Shown in pieces: positions 46,886-56,106 of a stretch of 64,000 nucleotides of DNA. A program made the position numbers and the translations under genes. The notes beneath the pieces are model-generated. The model did not search any database. It saw only the letters and a list, made by a program, of their open reading frames with translations, and was not told where the DNA came from. Origin of the DNA: Mycobacterium gordonae (GTDB taxonomy: Bacteria; Actinomycetota; Actinomycetes; Mycobacteriales; Mycobacteriaceae). Location of the stretch: NCBI RefSeq assembly GCF_001417955.2, contig NZ_LKTM01000024.1, forward strand, positions 1-64,000. Direction: 5' to 3'. Within the stretch, counting starts at the first letter, position 1; each line of letters starts with the position of its first letter.

Positions 46886-46920
46886 GTATACAGTCAAGCA
46901 TTATATACTTGAGTGTATGC
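46886..46920. promoter_or_regulatory. long palindrome between pucR and adenylyl cyclase genes
   Basis: GTATACAGTCAAG (46886-46898) and CTTGAGTGTATGC (46908-46920) are inverted copies, 11 of 13 matching, separated by the AT-rich CATTATATA. It lies 83 bp from the PucR start and 64 bp from the cyclase start. It overlaps the -35 box (TTGACT) of the pucR promoter. It is the best candidate operator in this region. Confidence 0.6.
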
Positions 46921-46983
46921 GTTGCGGATGAACTGGCCTTTTGCGGTCCCGCAGTCCGACCGTCCGGTCTAAAGTTCCAATCC

Positions 46984-48816
46984 ATGCGTCGCGCGTGGAC
47001 CTGGACATTCGACCTTCCACCAGATCAGCTCTGGCCGGTTTTGGCCGACACGAACCGGTTCAACGAAGCCCTGGGCCTGCCGCCGTACACGCTCGACGAA
47101 ACACCGCAACCCAACGGCACGGTGCTGCGCCGGGGTCGGGGCAAAGCCGCCGGTTTTGCGCTCGAATGGGAGGAGAAGCCGTACGAGTGGGTCACGGGCC
47201 GGCACTTTCGCCAGTCCCGGGTCTTCAGCAAGGGGCCGTTCCGTCGCTTCGGCCCGGTCTTCGAAGTCGAGCCGGACGGACGCGGAGGCTCGCGGGTCTC
47301 CTATGCGCTGGAGTGGGAGCCGCTGAACATGGCGGGCCGCCTGTTCGGCGCGCGACTTGCGGCGCAGGCGGGGGAGAACGTGCGCCGGCGAGTCCTGGAG
47401 GCGGTCGCGTTCGTCCGGGGCGACCAGGGTCCAGACCGCGTGACACCGTTCGTGCTTCCAGAGCCGATACTGCCCCACGGCGCACGCGAACGGGCCACCG
47501 CGATGGCGCGTCAGATCGACAGCAGCCCCTACGGCAACGGACTCGGCAACCGCATCGCCGACCAGGTGCTGCACGCCATGGCCGCCGATCTGCAGCGCAT
47601 GCGGCCCAAAGTCCTGGCGAACCAGCTCGGGGTGCCGCCGCGCGCCATGACCGAGGCATGTTTCACCGCGGTCCAGACCGGCCTGCTGTGCATGAGATGG
47701 GACCTGTTGTGCCCCAACTGTCGCGGAGCCAAGGTGAGTGTGCCGTCGCTTGCCGACCTCCCACACGGCGCGCACTGCTCATCGTGCAACATCGACTACG
47801 ACCGTGAATTCGAACGCAATGTGGAGCTGACGTTCGCGCCCTCGCCGACCGTGCGCCCCCTGCGCGAAGGCGACTTCTGCCTGTCCGGGCCGATGAGCAC
47901 CCAGCATGTGGCGGTGCAAGTCCTGCTGAGCCCCGGGGAGCGACGCACGGTTGCCGTCGACCTGCCTGCCGGTCCCTACCGCGTGCGCACCTTGCACCCG
48001 GGCGTCGCCGTCGATGTCGAGCACACGGGCGGCGCGTTTCCCGGTCTGCGCGTCACAGGGTCCGGTGTGGAACTGCTCGCGGCGCCGGATCGGGACGGCG
48101 AACCGGAAACGGTGACGTTCGTCAACGATGCCGGCTTCGAACTGGCGGCGTTGATCGAAGAACGGACGTGGACACGCCAGGCCCTGACCGCACCGGAAGT
48201 CATTTCACTGCAGGCTTTTCGCGATATGTTCGCCGAGGCGACGCTGCGGCCCGGCGACGATGCCGGCGTCAGCCAGGTCGCGTTGCTGTTCACCGATCTC
48301 CGGGGTTCAACTGAGCTCTACGAACGGGTCGGCGACGCCACGGCCTACAACCTGGTCCGCGAACACTTCACCTTGCTTGCCGCGGTCGTGCGCGAGCATG
48401 ACGGCGCGGTCGTCAAGACGATTGGTGACGCGGTGATGGCGTCGTTCGACGATCCCGCGCAGGCGGTACGCGCGGCCCTGGCGATGCAGGCCCGGATCGC
48501 CTCGTCGACGCACGGAACCGAGCAACTGGTGTTGAAAGTGGGTGTGCATGCCGGACCCAGCGTCGTCGTGACGCTGAATGACCGCCTCGACTATTTCGGC
48601 TCGACCGTGAACATGGCTGCGCGCCTGCAAGGGCAGAGTTGCGGTGCGGACATCGTGCTGTCCGAGGCGATCGCATCCGATCCGGCGGTGCGCGAATTAG
48701 TGGAAAACGTACCCCAACGCCGTGAAACTGTGCCGCTCAAAGGGTTCGCCGCGCCGGTCGGTTTCCTCCGGTTAGTGAGTTTGGGATCTCCCTCGAAAGG
48801 GGAAGACGGGCTTTGA
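46984..48816 (+). CDS. SRPBCC-DUF5939-class III adenylyl/guanylyl cyclase
   Basis: The product has 610 residues. The first part (1-160) is a SRPBCC lipid-binding-like domain (WTWTFDLPPDQLWPVLADTNRFNEA). The middle (160-420) is DUF5939 with a zinc-ribbon-like CPNC..CSSC pair. The C-terminal class III cyclase (about 430-600) has the metal Asp in FTDLRGST, a substrate Lys and second metal Asp in VKTIGDAVMASFDDP, and Asn/Arg in NMAARLQGQS. No transmembrane helix is seen. ATG at 46984; an in-frame ATG at 46909 would include the operator region. It makes cAMP (or cGMP) in response to a ligand, perhaps lipid. It is divergent from pucR. Confidence 0.85.
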   Translation: MRRAWTWTFDLPPDQLWPVLADTNRFNEALGLPPYTLDETPQPNGTVLRRGRGKAAGFALEWEEKPYEWVTGRHFRQSRVFSKGPFRRFGPVFEVEPDGRGGSRVSYALEWEPLNMAGRLFGARLAAQAGENVRRRVLEAVAFVRGDQGPDRVTPFVLPEPILPHGARERATAMARQIDSSPYGNGLGNRIADQVLHAMAADLQRMRPKVLANQLGVPPRAMTEACFTAVQTGLLCMRWDLLCPNCRGAKVSVPSLADLPHGAHCSSCNIDYDREFERNVELTFAPSPTVRPLREGDFCLSGPMSTQHVAVQVLLSPGERRTVAVDLPAGPYRVRTLHPGVAVDVEHTGGAFPGLRVTGSGVELLAAPDRDGEPETVTFVNDAGFELAALIEERTWTRQALTAPEVISLQAFRDMFAEATLRPGDDAGVSQVALLFTDLRGSTELYERVGDATAYNLVREHFTLLAAVVREHDGAVVKTIGDAVMASFDDPAQAVRAALAMQARIASSTHGTEQLVLKVGVHAGPSVVVTLNDRLDYFGSTVNMAARLQGQSCGADIVLSEAIASDPAVRELVENVPQRRETVPLKGFAAPVGFLRLVSLGSPSKGEDGL

Positions 48817-48843
48817 ATTCGCTCGCGTGATACGAGGTGTGAA

Positions 48844-49164
48844 ATGTGGACGATCATCTGTCGGCTGCTATCCGTCGCCGCCATGGTGTTGGCACCCATG
48901 GCGGTCGTGACGATCGCGACACCCGCCGTCAGTTCGGCGCAGTGCGCAGACGGCGAATGGTGGGATCCCACCGGTAAAGTGTGCCGCCCCTTGGGTGTTG
49001 GGCCACAACCGCTCGACTGCGAGGCGGGTCAGTGGTGGGATCCGACGGCCAACGTATGTCGCCCCCTGGGCGTCGGGCCGCAGCCACTCAATTGCGAAAA
49101 CGGTTGGTGGTGGGACCCGGCGGCCAACGTTTGCCGGCCGCCCGTCATACCACCAGCCGGGTAG
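48844..49164 (+). CDS. secreted protein made of three WWDP repeats
   Basis: The product has 106 residues. The signal peptide (1-32) ends SSA-QC. The mature part is three copies of a 25-residue unit, each C-x3-G-x-WWDP-x4-VCRP, starting at Cys34, Cys59 and Cys84. The second Cys of each unit is at 47, 72 and 97, so each copy can form its own disulfide. Between copies the linker is LGVGPQPL. I recognise no function. The DNA copies have a 75-bp period. Its stop is directly followed by the convergent PPOX gene. Confidence 0.7.
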   Translation: MWTIICRLLSVAAMVLAPMAVVTIATPAVSSAQCADGEWWDPTGKVCRPLGVGPQPLDCEAGQWWDPTANVCRPLGVGPQPLNCENGWWWDPAANVCRPPVIPPAG

Positions 49165-49626
49165 TCACCGCTGCTGCGGCGGGAAGCCACCCGTGGCTAC
49201 CGGCCCCCACCGGCGCACAGTCACGCGCAACAGACATTTCTTCTGGTCACGCATCGCCCGGCGGTACTCATCCCAGTCCGGGTGCTCGCCGGCGATCGCT
49301 CGGTAATAGTCGACCAGGGGTTCAACCGCGGCGGGCCCCTCGATCACCTCAGCGTCACCGTCGAGCTGAACGTAGGCACCGTTGAACTCCTCGGACAACA
49401 CCACGACGCTCGCTCTGCCGGTCCTGCGAATGTTGACGCTCTTGGCACGCTGGGGATAGCTCGCGATCACCACCCTGCCCTCCGCGTCGACTCCACCGGT
49501 GACCGGCGAACTCTGCAGCGAACCGTCAGCGCGAAACGTAGTCAAAATCATCCGGTGTCGGGTGCGGATGAAATCCAGCAACTCGGAAAAGCCCACTACG
49601 TCCGCTGTCGCTATTTTCGGAGCCAT
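49165..49626 (-). CDS. PPOX-class F420/FMN-dependent oxidoreductase
   Basis: The product has 153 residues and the split-barrel flavin-binding fold. FIRTRHRMILTTFRADGSLQSSPV is the family start (usually ..RHARLATVGADG..P), and RAKSVNIRRTGRASVVV the cofactor-phosphate segment. It is close to the F420-binding PPOX-like proteins of mycobacteria such as Rv1155-type. It probably reduces F420-linked substrates; no specific substrate is known. The gene meets the WWDP gene end to end. Confidence 0.82.
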   Translation of the reverse strand: MAPKIATADVVGFSELLDFIRTRHRMILTTFRADGSLQSSPVTGGVDAEGRVVIASYPQRAKSVNIRRTGRASVVVLSEEFNGAYVQLDGDAEVIEGPAAVEPLVDYYRAIAGEHPDWDEYRRAMRDQKKCLLRVTVRRWGPVATGGFPPQQR

Positions 49627-49670
49627 CAGACCAACCTAGCCCGGCTCCGGCGCCCATTACTCTGGCCCGA

Positions 49671-52600
49671 GTGGCCGATCCGACCGTCAGCGAGTTGCGC
49701 AGGCGCCTCGATGAGCTGACGATCCGCGACGCCGCCCGCCTGCGCAGGCGCCTGCAGAATCTTCGCGGCGGCGCCAAGCCCGAGAAACTGCAACAACTCG
49801 CCGCGCAGATGGCCACCGCAGAGTCGCTGGTGGCTGCCCGCCGGGCCGCGGTGCCGACGGTCGGCTACCCCGACCTCCCTGTCACCGAGCGGCGCCAGGA
49901 GATCGGCGAAGCGATACTCAGGCACCAGGTGGTCATCGTCGCCGGCGAGACCGGTTCCGGCAAGACGACCCAACTGCCGAAAATCTGCCTCGATGTCGGC
50001 CGGGGCGTGCGCGGCACCATCGGCCACACCCAGCCCCGCCGGCTGGCCGCTCGGACCGTCGCGCAACGTATCGCCGACGAACTGCATACCCCACTCGGTG
50101 ACGTTGTCGGCTACACCGTCCGTTTCACCGACCAGGTCAGCGACCGCACCCTGATCAAGCTGATGACCGACGGCATCCTGCTCGCCGAGATCCAGCGCGA
50201 CCGCCGCCTGCAGCAGTACGACACACTCATCCTCGACGAAGCCCACGAACGCAGCCTCAACATCGACTTCCTGCTCGGATACCTGCGCGAGCTGCTGCCC
50301 CGCCGGCCCGACCTGAAGGTGATCGTCACCTCGGCGACCATCGAACCGCAGCGCTTCGCAGCGCATTTCGCCGGAGCACCGATTGTCGAAGTGTCCGGGC
50401 GGACCTATCCGGTGGAAATCCGCTACCGGCCCCTGGAGTTGCCCGTTTCCTTTGGCGCACAGGATGATCCAGACGACCCGGATCATGAGGTCATCCGCAC
50501 GGAAACGCGTGATGAGATCGAGGCGATCGCCGACGCAATCGCAGAACTGGAGACAGAGCCACCTGGCGACGTTCTGGTGTTCCTCTCCGGTGAGCGCGAA
50601 ATCCGGGATACCGCAGAGGCATTGGCCGGGCTGAAACATACCGAAGTGCTTCCGCTCTACGCCCGGCTGCCGACCGCCGAGCAGCAGAAGGTTTTCGCGC
50701 CACACACCGGACGCCGGGTGGTGCTGGCGACCAATGTCGCCGAAACATCGCTGACCGTGCCCGGGATCCGCTACGTCGTCGACCCGGGCAACGCCCGGAT
50801 CTCGCGCTACAGCCGCCGATTGAAGGTTCAGCGACTGCCCATCGAACCAATCTCGCAGGCCTCCGCCGCGCAGCGCGCCGGACGATGCGGGAGGGTCGCG
50901 CCCGGGGTGTGTATCCGCCTCTATTCAGAGGAGGACTTCTCCCTCCGTCCCCGCTACACCGAACCGGAAATACTGCGGACGAACCTCGCTTCGGTGATAT
51001 TGCAGATGGCAGCACTACAACTCGGGGACATCGAGCGGTTTCCCTTTCTGGACCCACCGGATCGGCGCAGCATCCGTGACGGGGTGCAACTGTTGCAAGA
51101 ACTCGGTGCTTTCGACGAGCAGGGCGTGATCACCGACCTCGGCCGTCGACTCGCGAGGCTGCCCCTCGACCCCCGGCTGGGCCGGATGATCCTGCAGGCC
51201 GACACCGAAGGCTGCGTGCGCGAAATCCTGGTACTGGCAGCGGCACTGACGATTCCCGACCCACGCGAACGGCCCGTCGACCGTGAGGACGCGGCTCGCC
51301 AGAGCCATGCCCGCTTCGCCGACGAGCACTCCGACTTCGTTGCCTACCTCAACCTCTGGCGATATCTGCGCAGTCAGCGGAAGGAATTGTCTGGCAGTGC
51401 TTTTCGCCGGATGTGCCGAAAGGAGTTTCTGCACTATCTGCGCATCCGGGAGTGGCAGGATCTGGTCGGGCAACTGCGCAGCATCGCCCGCGACCTGGGA
51501 ATCGTGGAGTCCGACGAAGCGGCCGATCCGGCCCGGGTTCACGCGGCGCTGCTCGCCGGGCTGCTGTCGCATGTGGGTATGCGCCGGGAGGACACGCGCG
51601 AGTACCTGGGCGCACGCAATGCACGTTTCGTGCTCGCGCCGGGCTCGGTGCTGACCAAGCGTCCTCCGCAGTGGGTCGTGGCGGCCGAACTGGTGGAAAC
51701 GAGCCGCCTGTACGGCCGCACCGCCGCGCGCATCCAGCCCGACATCGTCGAGCGAGTCGCAGGCCAGCTTGTGCAGCGCACGTACAGCGAACCGCACTGG
51801 GACGCCAAGCGCGGCGAGGTGCTGGCCTATGAGCGGGTCACGCTCTACGGGCTGCCGCTGGTGGCGCGCCGCAGAGTCGGGTATGCCGGGGTGGAACCGG
51901 CGCTGGCGCGAGAATTGTTCATCCGGCACGCGCTCGTGGAAGGCGACTGGCAGACCCGCCACCACTTCTTCCGCGACAACGCGCGGCTCCGTACGGAACT
52001 CGAGGAGCTGGAGGAGCGGGCCCGCCGCCGCGACCTGCTCATCGGTGACGACGACATCTATGCGTGGTACGACACCCGCATCCCCGCTGACGTCGTGTCC
52101 GCGCGGCACTTCGACGGGTGGTGGAAGAAACAACGGCACCGGACGCCGGAGCTGCTGACCTTCAGCCGCGAGGATTTGTTGCGCGCCAACGACAACGGCG
52201 CCGACGACGATCGTCCGGACACCTGGAGCACCGGCGACGCCGCGCTTGCGTTGACCTACCGCTTCGAACCGGGTGCCAACGACGACGGTGTCACCGTGCA
52301 CGTCCCGATCGACGTGTTGGCCCGCCTCGGTGGTGACGAATTCGCCTGGCAGGTGCCCGCATTGCGCGAGGAACTGGTGACGGCCCTTATCCGCTCACTG
52401 CCAAAAGATCTGCGGCGCAACTTTGTTCCCGTTCCCGACACCGCCCGGGCGGTACTGGCCGGCATCAACCCAGCCGGCGAGCCGTTACTCACGGCGTTAC
52501 AGCGCGAATTGCGCAGGCGTACCGGTGTTGTGGTGCCGATCGAGGCCTTCGACCTGGAGAAGCTGCCCGCCCATCTGCGGGTGACATTCGCCGTCGAGTC

Positions 52601-53576
52601 CGCGGACGGCACCGAGGTCGCACGCGGAAAGGATCTGCACGTGCTGCAGGAGCGACTTGCGGCGCCGGCGCGTCAAGCCGTCGCGCACGCGGTCGCGGGC
52701 GAGTTGGAACGGACCGGGTTGCGCTCCTGGCCCGAGGAGATGGCAGAACTGCCCCGGGTCGTCGAGCGTGTCGTCGACGGACGCTCCGTACGCGGCTTTC
52801 CCGCCTTCGTCGACGCGGGCACTGCTGTCGACCTACGCGTGTTCACCAGCACCGTCGAACAGGACAGCGCGATGGGTCCCGGCCTCCGCCGACTGGTTCG
52901 GCTCAGTGTGCCGTCGCCGATCAAATCGGTTGAACGCCAGATCGATCCACGGACCCGGCTGATCCTGGGAACGAACCCGGACGGGTCGCTGTCCGCACTG
53001 CTCGACGACTGTGCCGACGCGGCGGCCGATGCCCTGACGCCGCGGCCGGTGTGGACGCGCGATGCGTTCGCCGCGCTGCGGGAGCGGGTGGCGGCGGACC
53101 TGGTGCCGACGACCGTCGCCATCGTAGGGCGTAGCGCCAAGGTCTTATCGGCCGCGCAGGAAATTCAACTGCGGCTGCCCGATGAGCCGCCGGCAGCACA
53201 TTCCGAAGCAATCTCTGACGTGCGCGCGCAACTCGATCGGCTTCTGCCACCTGGCTGGGTCACAGCCACCGGCGCCACGCATCTTGATGACCTGGCGCGC
53301 TACCTGACGGCAATCAACCGTCGGCTGGAAAAGCTGCCGCAGGCACTACAGGGGGACCGGGATCGGATGCGGCGGGTGCACGGCGTACAGGACGCCTTCG
53401 ATGAACTGCTGCGTACCTTGCCCGCCGGCCGGGCGACGGCGACCGACGTCCGCGACATCGGCCGCCAGATTGAGGAGCTGCGGGTGAGCATGTGGGCTCA
53501 GCAGCTCGGTACCCCCCGTCCGGTGAGCGAACAACGCATCTATCGAGCGATTCAGGCTGCCCGCGAGCGGTCCTGA
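49671..53576 (+). CDS. hrpA: ATP-dependent RNA helicase HrpA
   Basis: The product has 1301 residues, a DEAH-box helicase of the full-length HrpA type. Motif I GETGSGKTT is near residue 94, DEAH (LILDEAHERSLNID) near 188, motif III SATIEPQ, and motif VI QRAGRCGR. The helicase-associated domain and OB-fold follow, then the long DUF3418 C-terminus typical of bacterial HrpA. It unwinds RNA in mRNA processing or ribosome rescue (Escherichia coli). GTG at 49671. It is followed 68 bp later by zwf on the same strand. Confidence 0.95.
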   Translation: MADPTVSELRRRLDELTIRDAARLRRRLQNLRGGAKPEKLQQLAAQMATAESLVAARRAAVPTVGYPDLPVTERRQEIGEAILRHQVVIVAGETGSGKTTQLPKICLDVGRGVRGTIGHTQPRRLAARTVAQRIADELHTPLGDVVGYTVRFTDQVSDRTLIKLMTDGILLAEIQRDRRLQQYDTLILDEAHERSLNIDFLLGYLRELLPRRPDLKVIVTSATIEPQRFAAHFAGAPIVEVSGRTYPVEIRYRPLELPVSFGAQDDPDDPDHEVIRTETRDEIEAIADAIAELETEPPGDVLVFLSGEREIRDTAEALAGLKHTEVLPLYARLPTAEQQKVFAPHTGRRVVLATNVAETSLTVPGIRYVVDPGNARISRYSRRLKVQRLPIEPISQASAAQRAGRCGRVAPGVCIRLYSEEDFSLRPRYTEPEILRTNLASVILQMAALQLGDIERFPFLDPPDRRSIRDGVQLLQELGAFDEQGVITDLGRRLARLPLDPRLGRMILQADTEGCVREILVLAAALTIPDPRERPVDREDAARQSHARFADEHSDFVAYLNLWRYLRSQRKELSGSAFRRMCRKEFLHYLRIREWQDLVGQLRSIARDLGIVESDEAADPARVHAALLAGLLSHVGMRREDTREYLGARNARFVLAPGSVLTKRPPQWVVAAELVETSRLYGRTAARIQPDIVERVAGQLVQRTYSEPHWDAKRGEVLAYERVTLYGLPLVARRRVGYAGVEPALARELFIRHALVEGDWQTRHHFFRDNARLRTELEELEERARRRDLLIGDDDIYAWYDTRIPADVVSARHFDGWWKKQRHRTPELLTFSREDLLRANDNGADDDRPDTWSTGDAALALTYRFEPGANDDGVTVHVPIDVLARLGGDEFAWQVPALREELVTALIRSLPKDLRRNFVPVPDTARAVLAGINPAGEPLLTALQRELRRRTGVVVPIEAFDLEKLPAHLRVTFAVESADGTEVARGKDLHVLQERLAAPARQAVAHAVAGELERTGLRSWPEEMAELPRVVERVVDGRSVRGFPAFVDAGTAVDLRVFTSTVEQDSAMGPGLRRLVRLSVPSPIKSVERQIDPRTRLILGTNPDGSLSALLDDCADAAADALTPRPVWTRDAFAALRERVAADLVPTTVAIVGRSAKVLSAAQEIQLRLPDEPPAAHSEAISDVRAQLDRLLPPGWVTATGATHLDDLARYLTAINRRLEKLPQALQGDRDRMRRVHGVQDAFDELLRTLPAGRATATDVRDIGRQIEELRVSMWAQQLGTPRPVSEQRIYRAIQAARERS

Positions 53577-53644
53577 CAGCAGATTTGCGCCGCCACCCGG
53601 ACCGCCGCGTGCGCATCGCGCTGTGCGATGGAAGTATCGCGTAA

Positions 53645-55150
53645 GTGGCCACCAAAAAACCGCAGACCATTTCGTACCCGGCGCCCGAGGCGCGTCCGCA
53701 CCGTCACGATAATGCACCGCTGGAACCTCACGTCATCGTGTTGTTCGGCGCGACAGGGGATCTGGCTAAACGCAAGTTGATTCCCGGCCTTGCGCACCTG
53801 GACCAGTCGGATCTCGCTCCGAATATTCAGATAATCGCGACGTCACTCGAAGATCTGTCCGACGACGAATTCCGCGAGATCGCAAAAGGTGCGATCGACG
53901 AGTTCGGGTCCCACAAACTGACGCCCGAACAATGGGAAGAATTCGCCAAGATACTCACCTACGTCCCGCAAGACGCCGGAGCCGAGGCACTTGCGAATGC
54001 CGTGGCGAAAGCCGAGGAAACTCTTGGCGACAACGTGCGAAGGCTCCACTACCTTTCGGTTCCCCCCAAAGCGGCGCACGACGTCATCGACATGCTGCGC
54101 GAAGCCGGCCTCGTCGACCGCTCGAGAGTGGTGATGGAGAAACCGTTCGGCACCGACTTCGACAGCGCGGTGGCACTCAACGACTTCGTGCACGAAACCT
54201 TCGACGAGTCCCAGATTTTTCGCATCGACCATTTTCTCGGGAAAGAGGCAGCCCAGAATATCCTGGCGTTTCGCTTCGCCAACGGGTTGTTCGAGCCGAT
54301 CTGGAACCGCAACTTCATCGACCACATTCAGATCGACATTCCCGAGACCCTCGGCCTGGACCAGCGGGCGAACTTTTACGAAAACACCGGTGCCTTCCGG
54401 GATATGGTCGTCACCCATCTGCTCCAGGTGATGGCGTTCGTCGTGATGGAACCGCCGACGGCCCTGGAACCGCGCGCGATCAGCGAAGAGAAGAACAAGG
54501 TCTTTCGGTCGATGCTGCCGATCAAGACCTCGAATGTGGTGCGTGGTCAGTACAGCGGATACCGCCAAGAAGACGGCGTCTCAAAGGATTCCGACACCGA
54601 AACCTTCATCGCGCTCAAGGTGGGGGTCGACAACTGGCGCTGGGCGGGGGTGCCGATCTACCTGCGCACCGGCAAGAAGATGGCCGAAGGGATCCGCATC
54701 ATCTCGATCGCGTTCAAAGAAGCGCCACGAACCATGTTCCCGCCCGGGTCCGGAGTGGGAACGCAAGGTCCCGATCACCTCACGTTCGATCTCGCCGACA
54801 ACTCGAAAGTGTCGCTGTCCTTCTACGGAAAGCGACCGGGCCCGGGAATGAAGCTCGACAAGCTCTCGATGCAGTTTTCCACCCAGGAAATCGACTCAGC
54901 GGCAGATGTGTTAGAGGCCTACGAGCGGCTCATCTTGGATGCGATGCGCGGTGACCACACGCTGTTCACCACTGCCGAAGGCATCGAATCTCTTTGGGAG
55001 CGCTCGCAGGACCTGCTCGACGACCCGCCGCCGGCCAAGCTGTACCAGCCCGGCACCTGGGGCCCCAATGCCATCCACCAGTTGATCGCGCCCAACGCGT
55101 GGCGTCTGCCGTTCGAAAGGGAGTGGCGCGAACGCCGAACCGAGGCTTGA
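53645..55150 (+). CDS. zwf: glucose-6-phosphate dehydrogenase
   Basis: The product has 501 residues, the first enzyme of the oxidative pentose phosphate pathway. The NADP motif is LFGATGDLAKRKLIPGL. The substrate-binding active site RIDHFLGKEAAQNI holds the catalytic His, near residue 195. MEKPFGTDFDSA is the second glucose-phosphate block and EETLG and KKMAEG fit the family. Length is normal (about 490-515). GTG at 53645 with a 30-residue N-terminal extension (KPQTISYPAPEARPHRHD). Which of the mycobacterial zwf copies it is cannot be told. Confidence 0.95.
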   Translation: MATKKPQTISYPAPEARPHRHDNAPLEPHVIVLFGATGDLAKRKLIPGLAHLDQSDLAPNIQIIATSLEDLSDDEFREIAKGAIDEFGSHKLTPEQWEEFAKILTYVPQDAGAEALANAVAKAEETLGDNVRRLHYLSVPPKAAHDVIDMLREAGLVDRSRVVMEKPFGTDFDSAVALNDFVHETFDESQIFRIDHFLGKEAAQNILAFRFANGLFEPIWNRNFIDHIQIDIPETLGLDQRANFYENTGAFRDMVVTHLLQVMAFVVMEPPTALEPRAISEEKNKVFRSMLPIKTSNVVRGQYSGYRQEDGVSKDSDTETFIALKVGVDNWRWAGVPIYLRTGKKMAEGIRIISIAFKEAPRTMFPPGSGVGTQGPDHLTFDLADNSKVSLSFYGKRPGPGMKLDKLSMQFSTQEIDSAADVLEAYERLILDAMRGDHTLFTTAEGIESLWERSQDLLDDPPPAKLYQPGTWGPNAIHQLIAPNAWRLPFEREWRERRTEA

Positions 55151-55165
55151 GCGATTCGGGTCCGT

Positions 55166-56014
55166 TCAGTCGGGGATGTAATCGAATTTGTCCGGGTGGG
55201 GCCCGGTGCGTCCGTTCTCGCCTTGATCCAGCGCGCTGATCGAAGCGACATGCTGATCGGAGAGTTCGAAGTCGAAGAGCTCGAAGTTCGACCTCACCCG
55301 GTCGGCGGAAACAGACTTCGGAAAAACGATGTCACCACGTTGAATGTGCCAGCGCAACACGACCTGGGCAGGGGTCTTGCCCAACGCCTTGGCGATGCCC
55401 GTGATGATCTCGTCGTCGAGGACCTTGCCTTGGGCGATCGGAGACCATGCCTCGGTTGCGATGTTGTGCGCTGTGCCGTAAGACCGCACGTCCTCGTTGG
55501 TGAAGTACGGGTGCACTTCGATCTGATTCACGGCGGGTACGGTCTGTGAGCCGTCCGCGAGCCGATCCAGATGGCCCGGTTGGAAATTCGAGACGCCGAT
55601 GCTGCGGGCGCGTCCGTCGGCGGCGAATTCCTCGAGTGTCTTCCAGGTCGACAGGAAGTCACCGTCGTACAGCGTCGGCAACGGCCAGTGGATGAGGAAG
55701 AGGTCCACGTAGTCTGACCCGAGCGCCGACAGCGTCGCCTCGAACGCCGTGCGCGCATCGTCGGGCCGGTGAAAACCGTTGTTGAGCTTGCTGGTGATGA
55801 ACACCTCGCCGCGGTCGAGGCCGGCGTCACGGATACCCTGGCCGACCTCCTTTTCGTTGCCGTACATTTCGGCGGTGTCGATGTGCCGGTAACCGACCTC
55901 GAGTGCGGCTCGCACTGCCGCGGCCGTCTGATCCGGCTCGATCTGGAAGACACCGAAACCCAATTGCGGGATCGAGTTCCCGTCGTTGAGCGTGATTGAC
56001 GGGACAGTGCTCAT
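55166..56014 (-). CDS. aldo/keto reductase
   Basis: The product has 282 residues and is similar to Rv2971. The catalytic tetrad is seen as DTAEMYGNE (Asp and Tyr), TSKLNN (Lys) and LFLIHWPLP (His). NADPH binding is given by SIGVSNFQPGHL, and IVFPKSVSADRVRSNF near the end. It reduces aldehydes and 2-oxo compounds such as methylglyoxal. It is convergent with zwf, with 15 bp between the stops, which would give NADPH supply and use side by side by chance or design. Confidence 0.92.
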   Translation of the reverse strand: MSTVPSITLNDGNSIPQLGFGVFQIEPDQTAAAVRAALEVGYRHIDTAEMYGNEKEVGQGIRDAGLDRGEVFITSKLNNGFHRPDDARTAFEATLSALGSDYVDLFLIHWPLPTLYDGDFLSTWKTLEEFAADGRARSIGVSNFQPGHLDRLADGSQTVPAVNQIEVHPYFTNEDVRSYGTAHNIATEAWSPIAQGKVLDDEIITGIAKALGKTPAQVVLRWHIQRGDIVFPKSVSADRVRSNFELFDFELSDQHVASISALDQGENGRTGPHPDKFDYIPD

Positions 56015-56106
56015 GCTCCAGCCTCCTGGTCTCTCGGGTGATCGCTTGAGGGGATGCCCACTTCTGGCCAGAACTCAACACCGCGGGAGAGAGATGTGGC
56101 TCGCAG

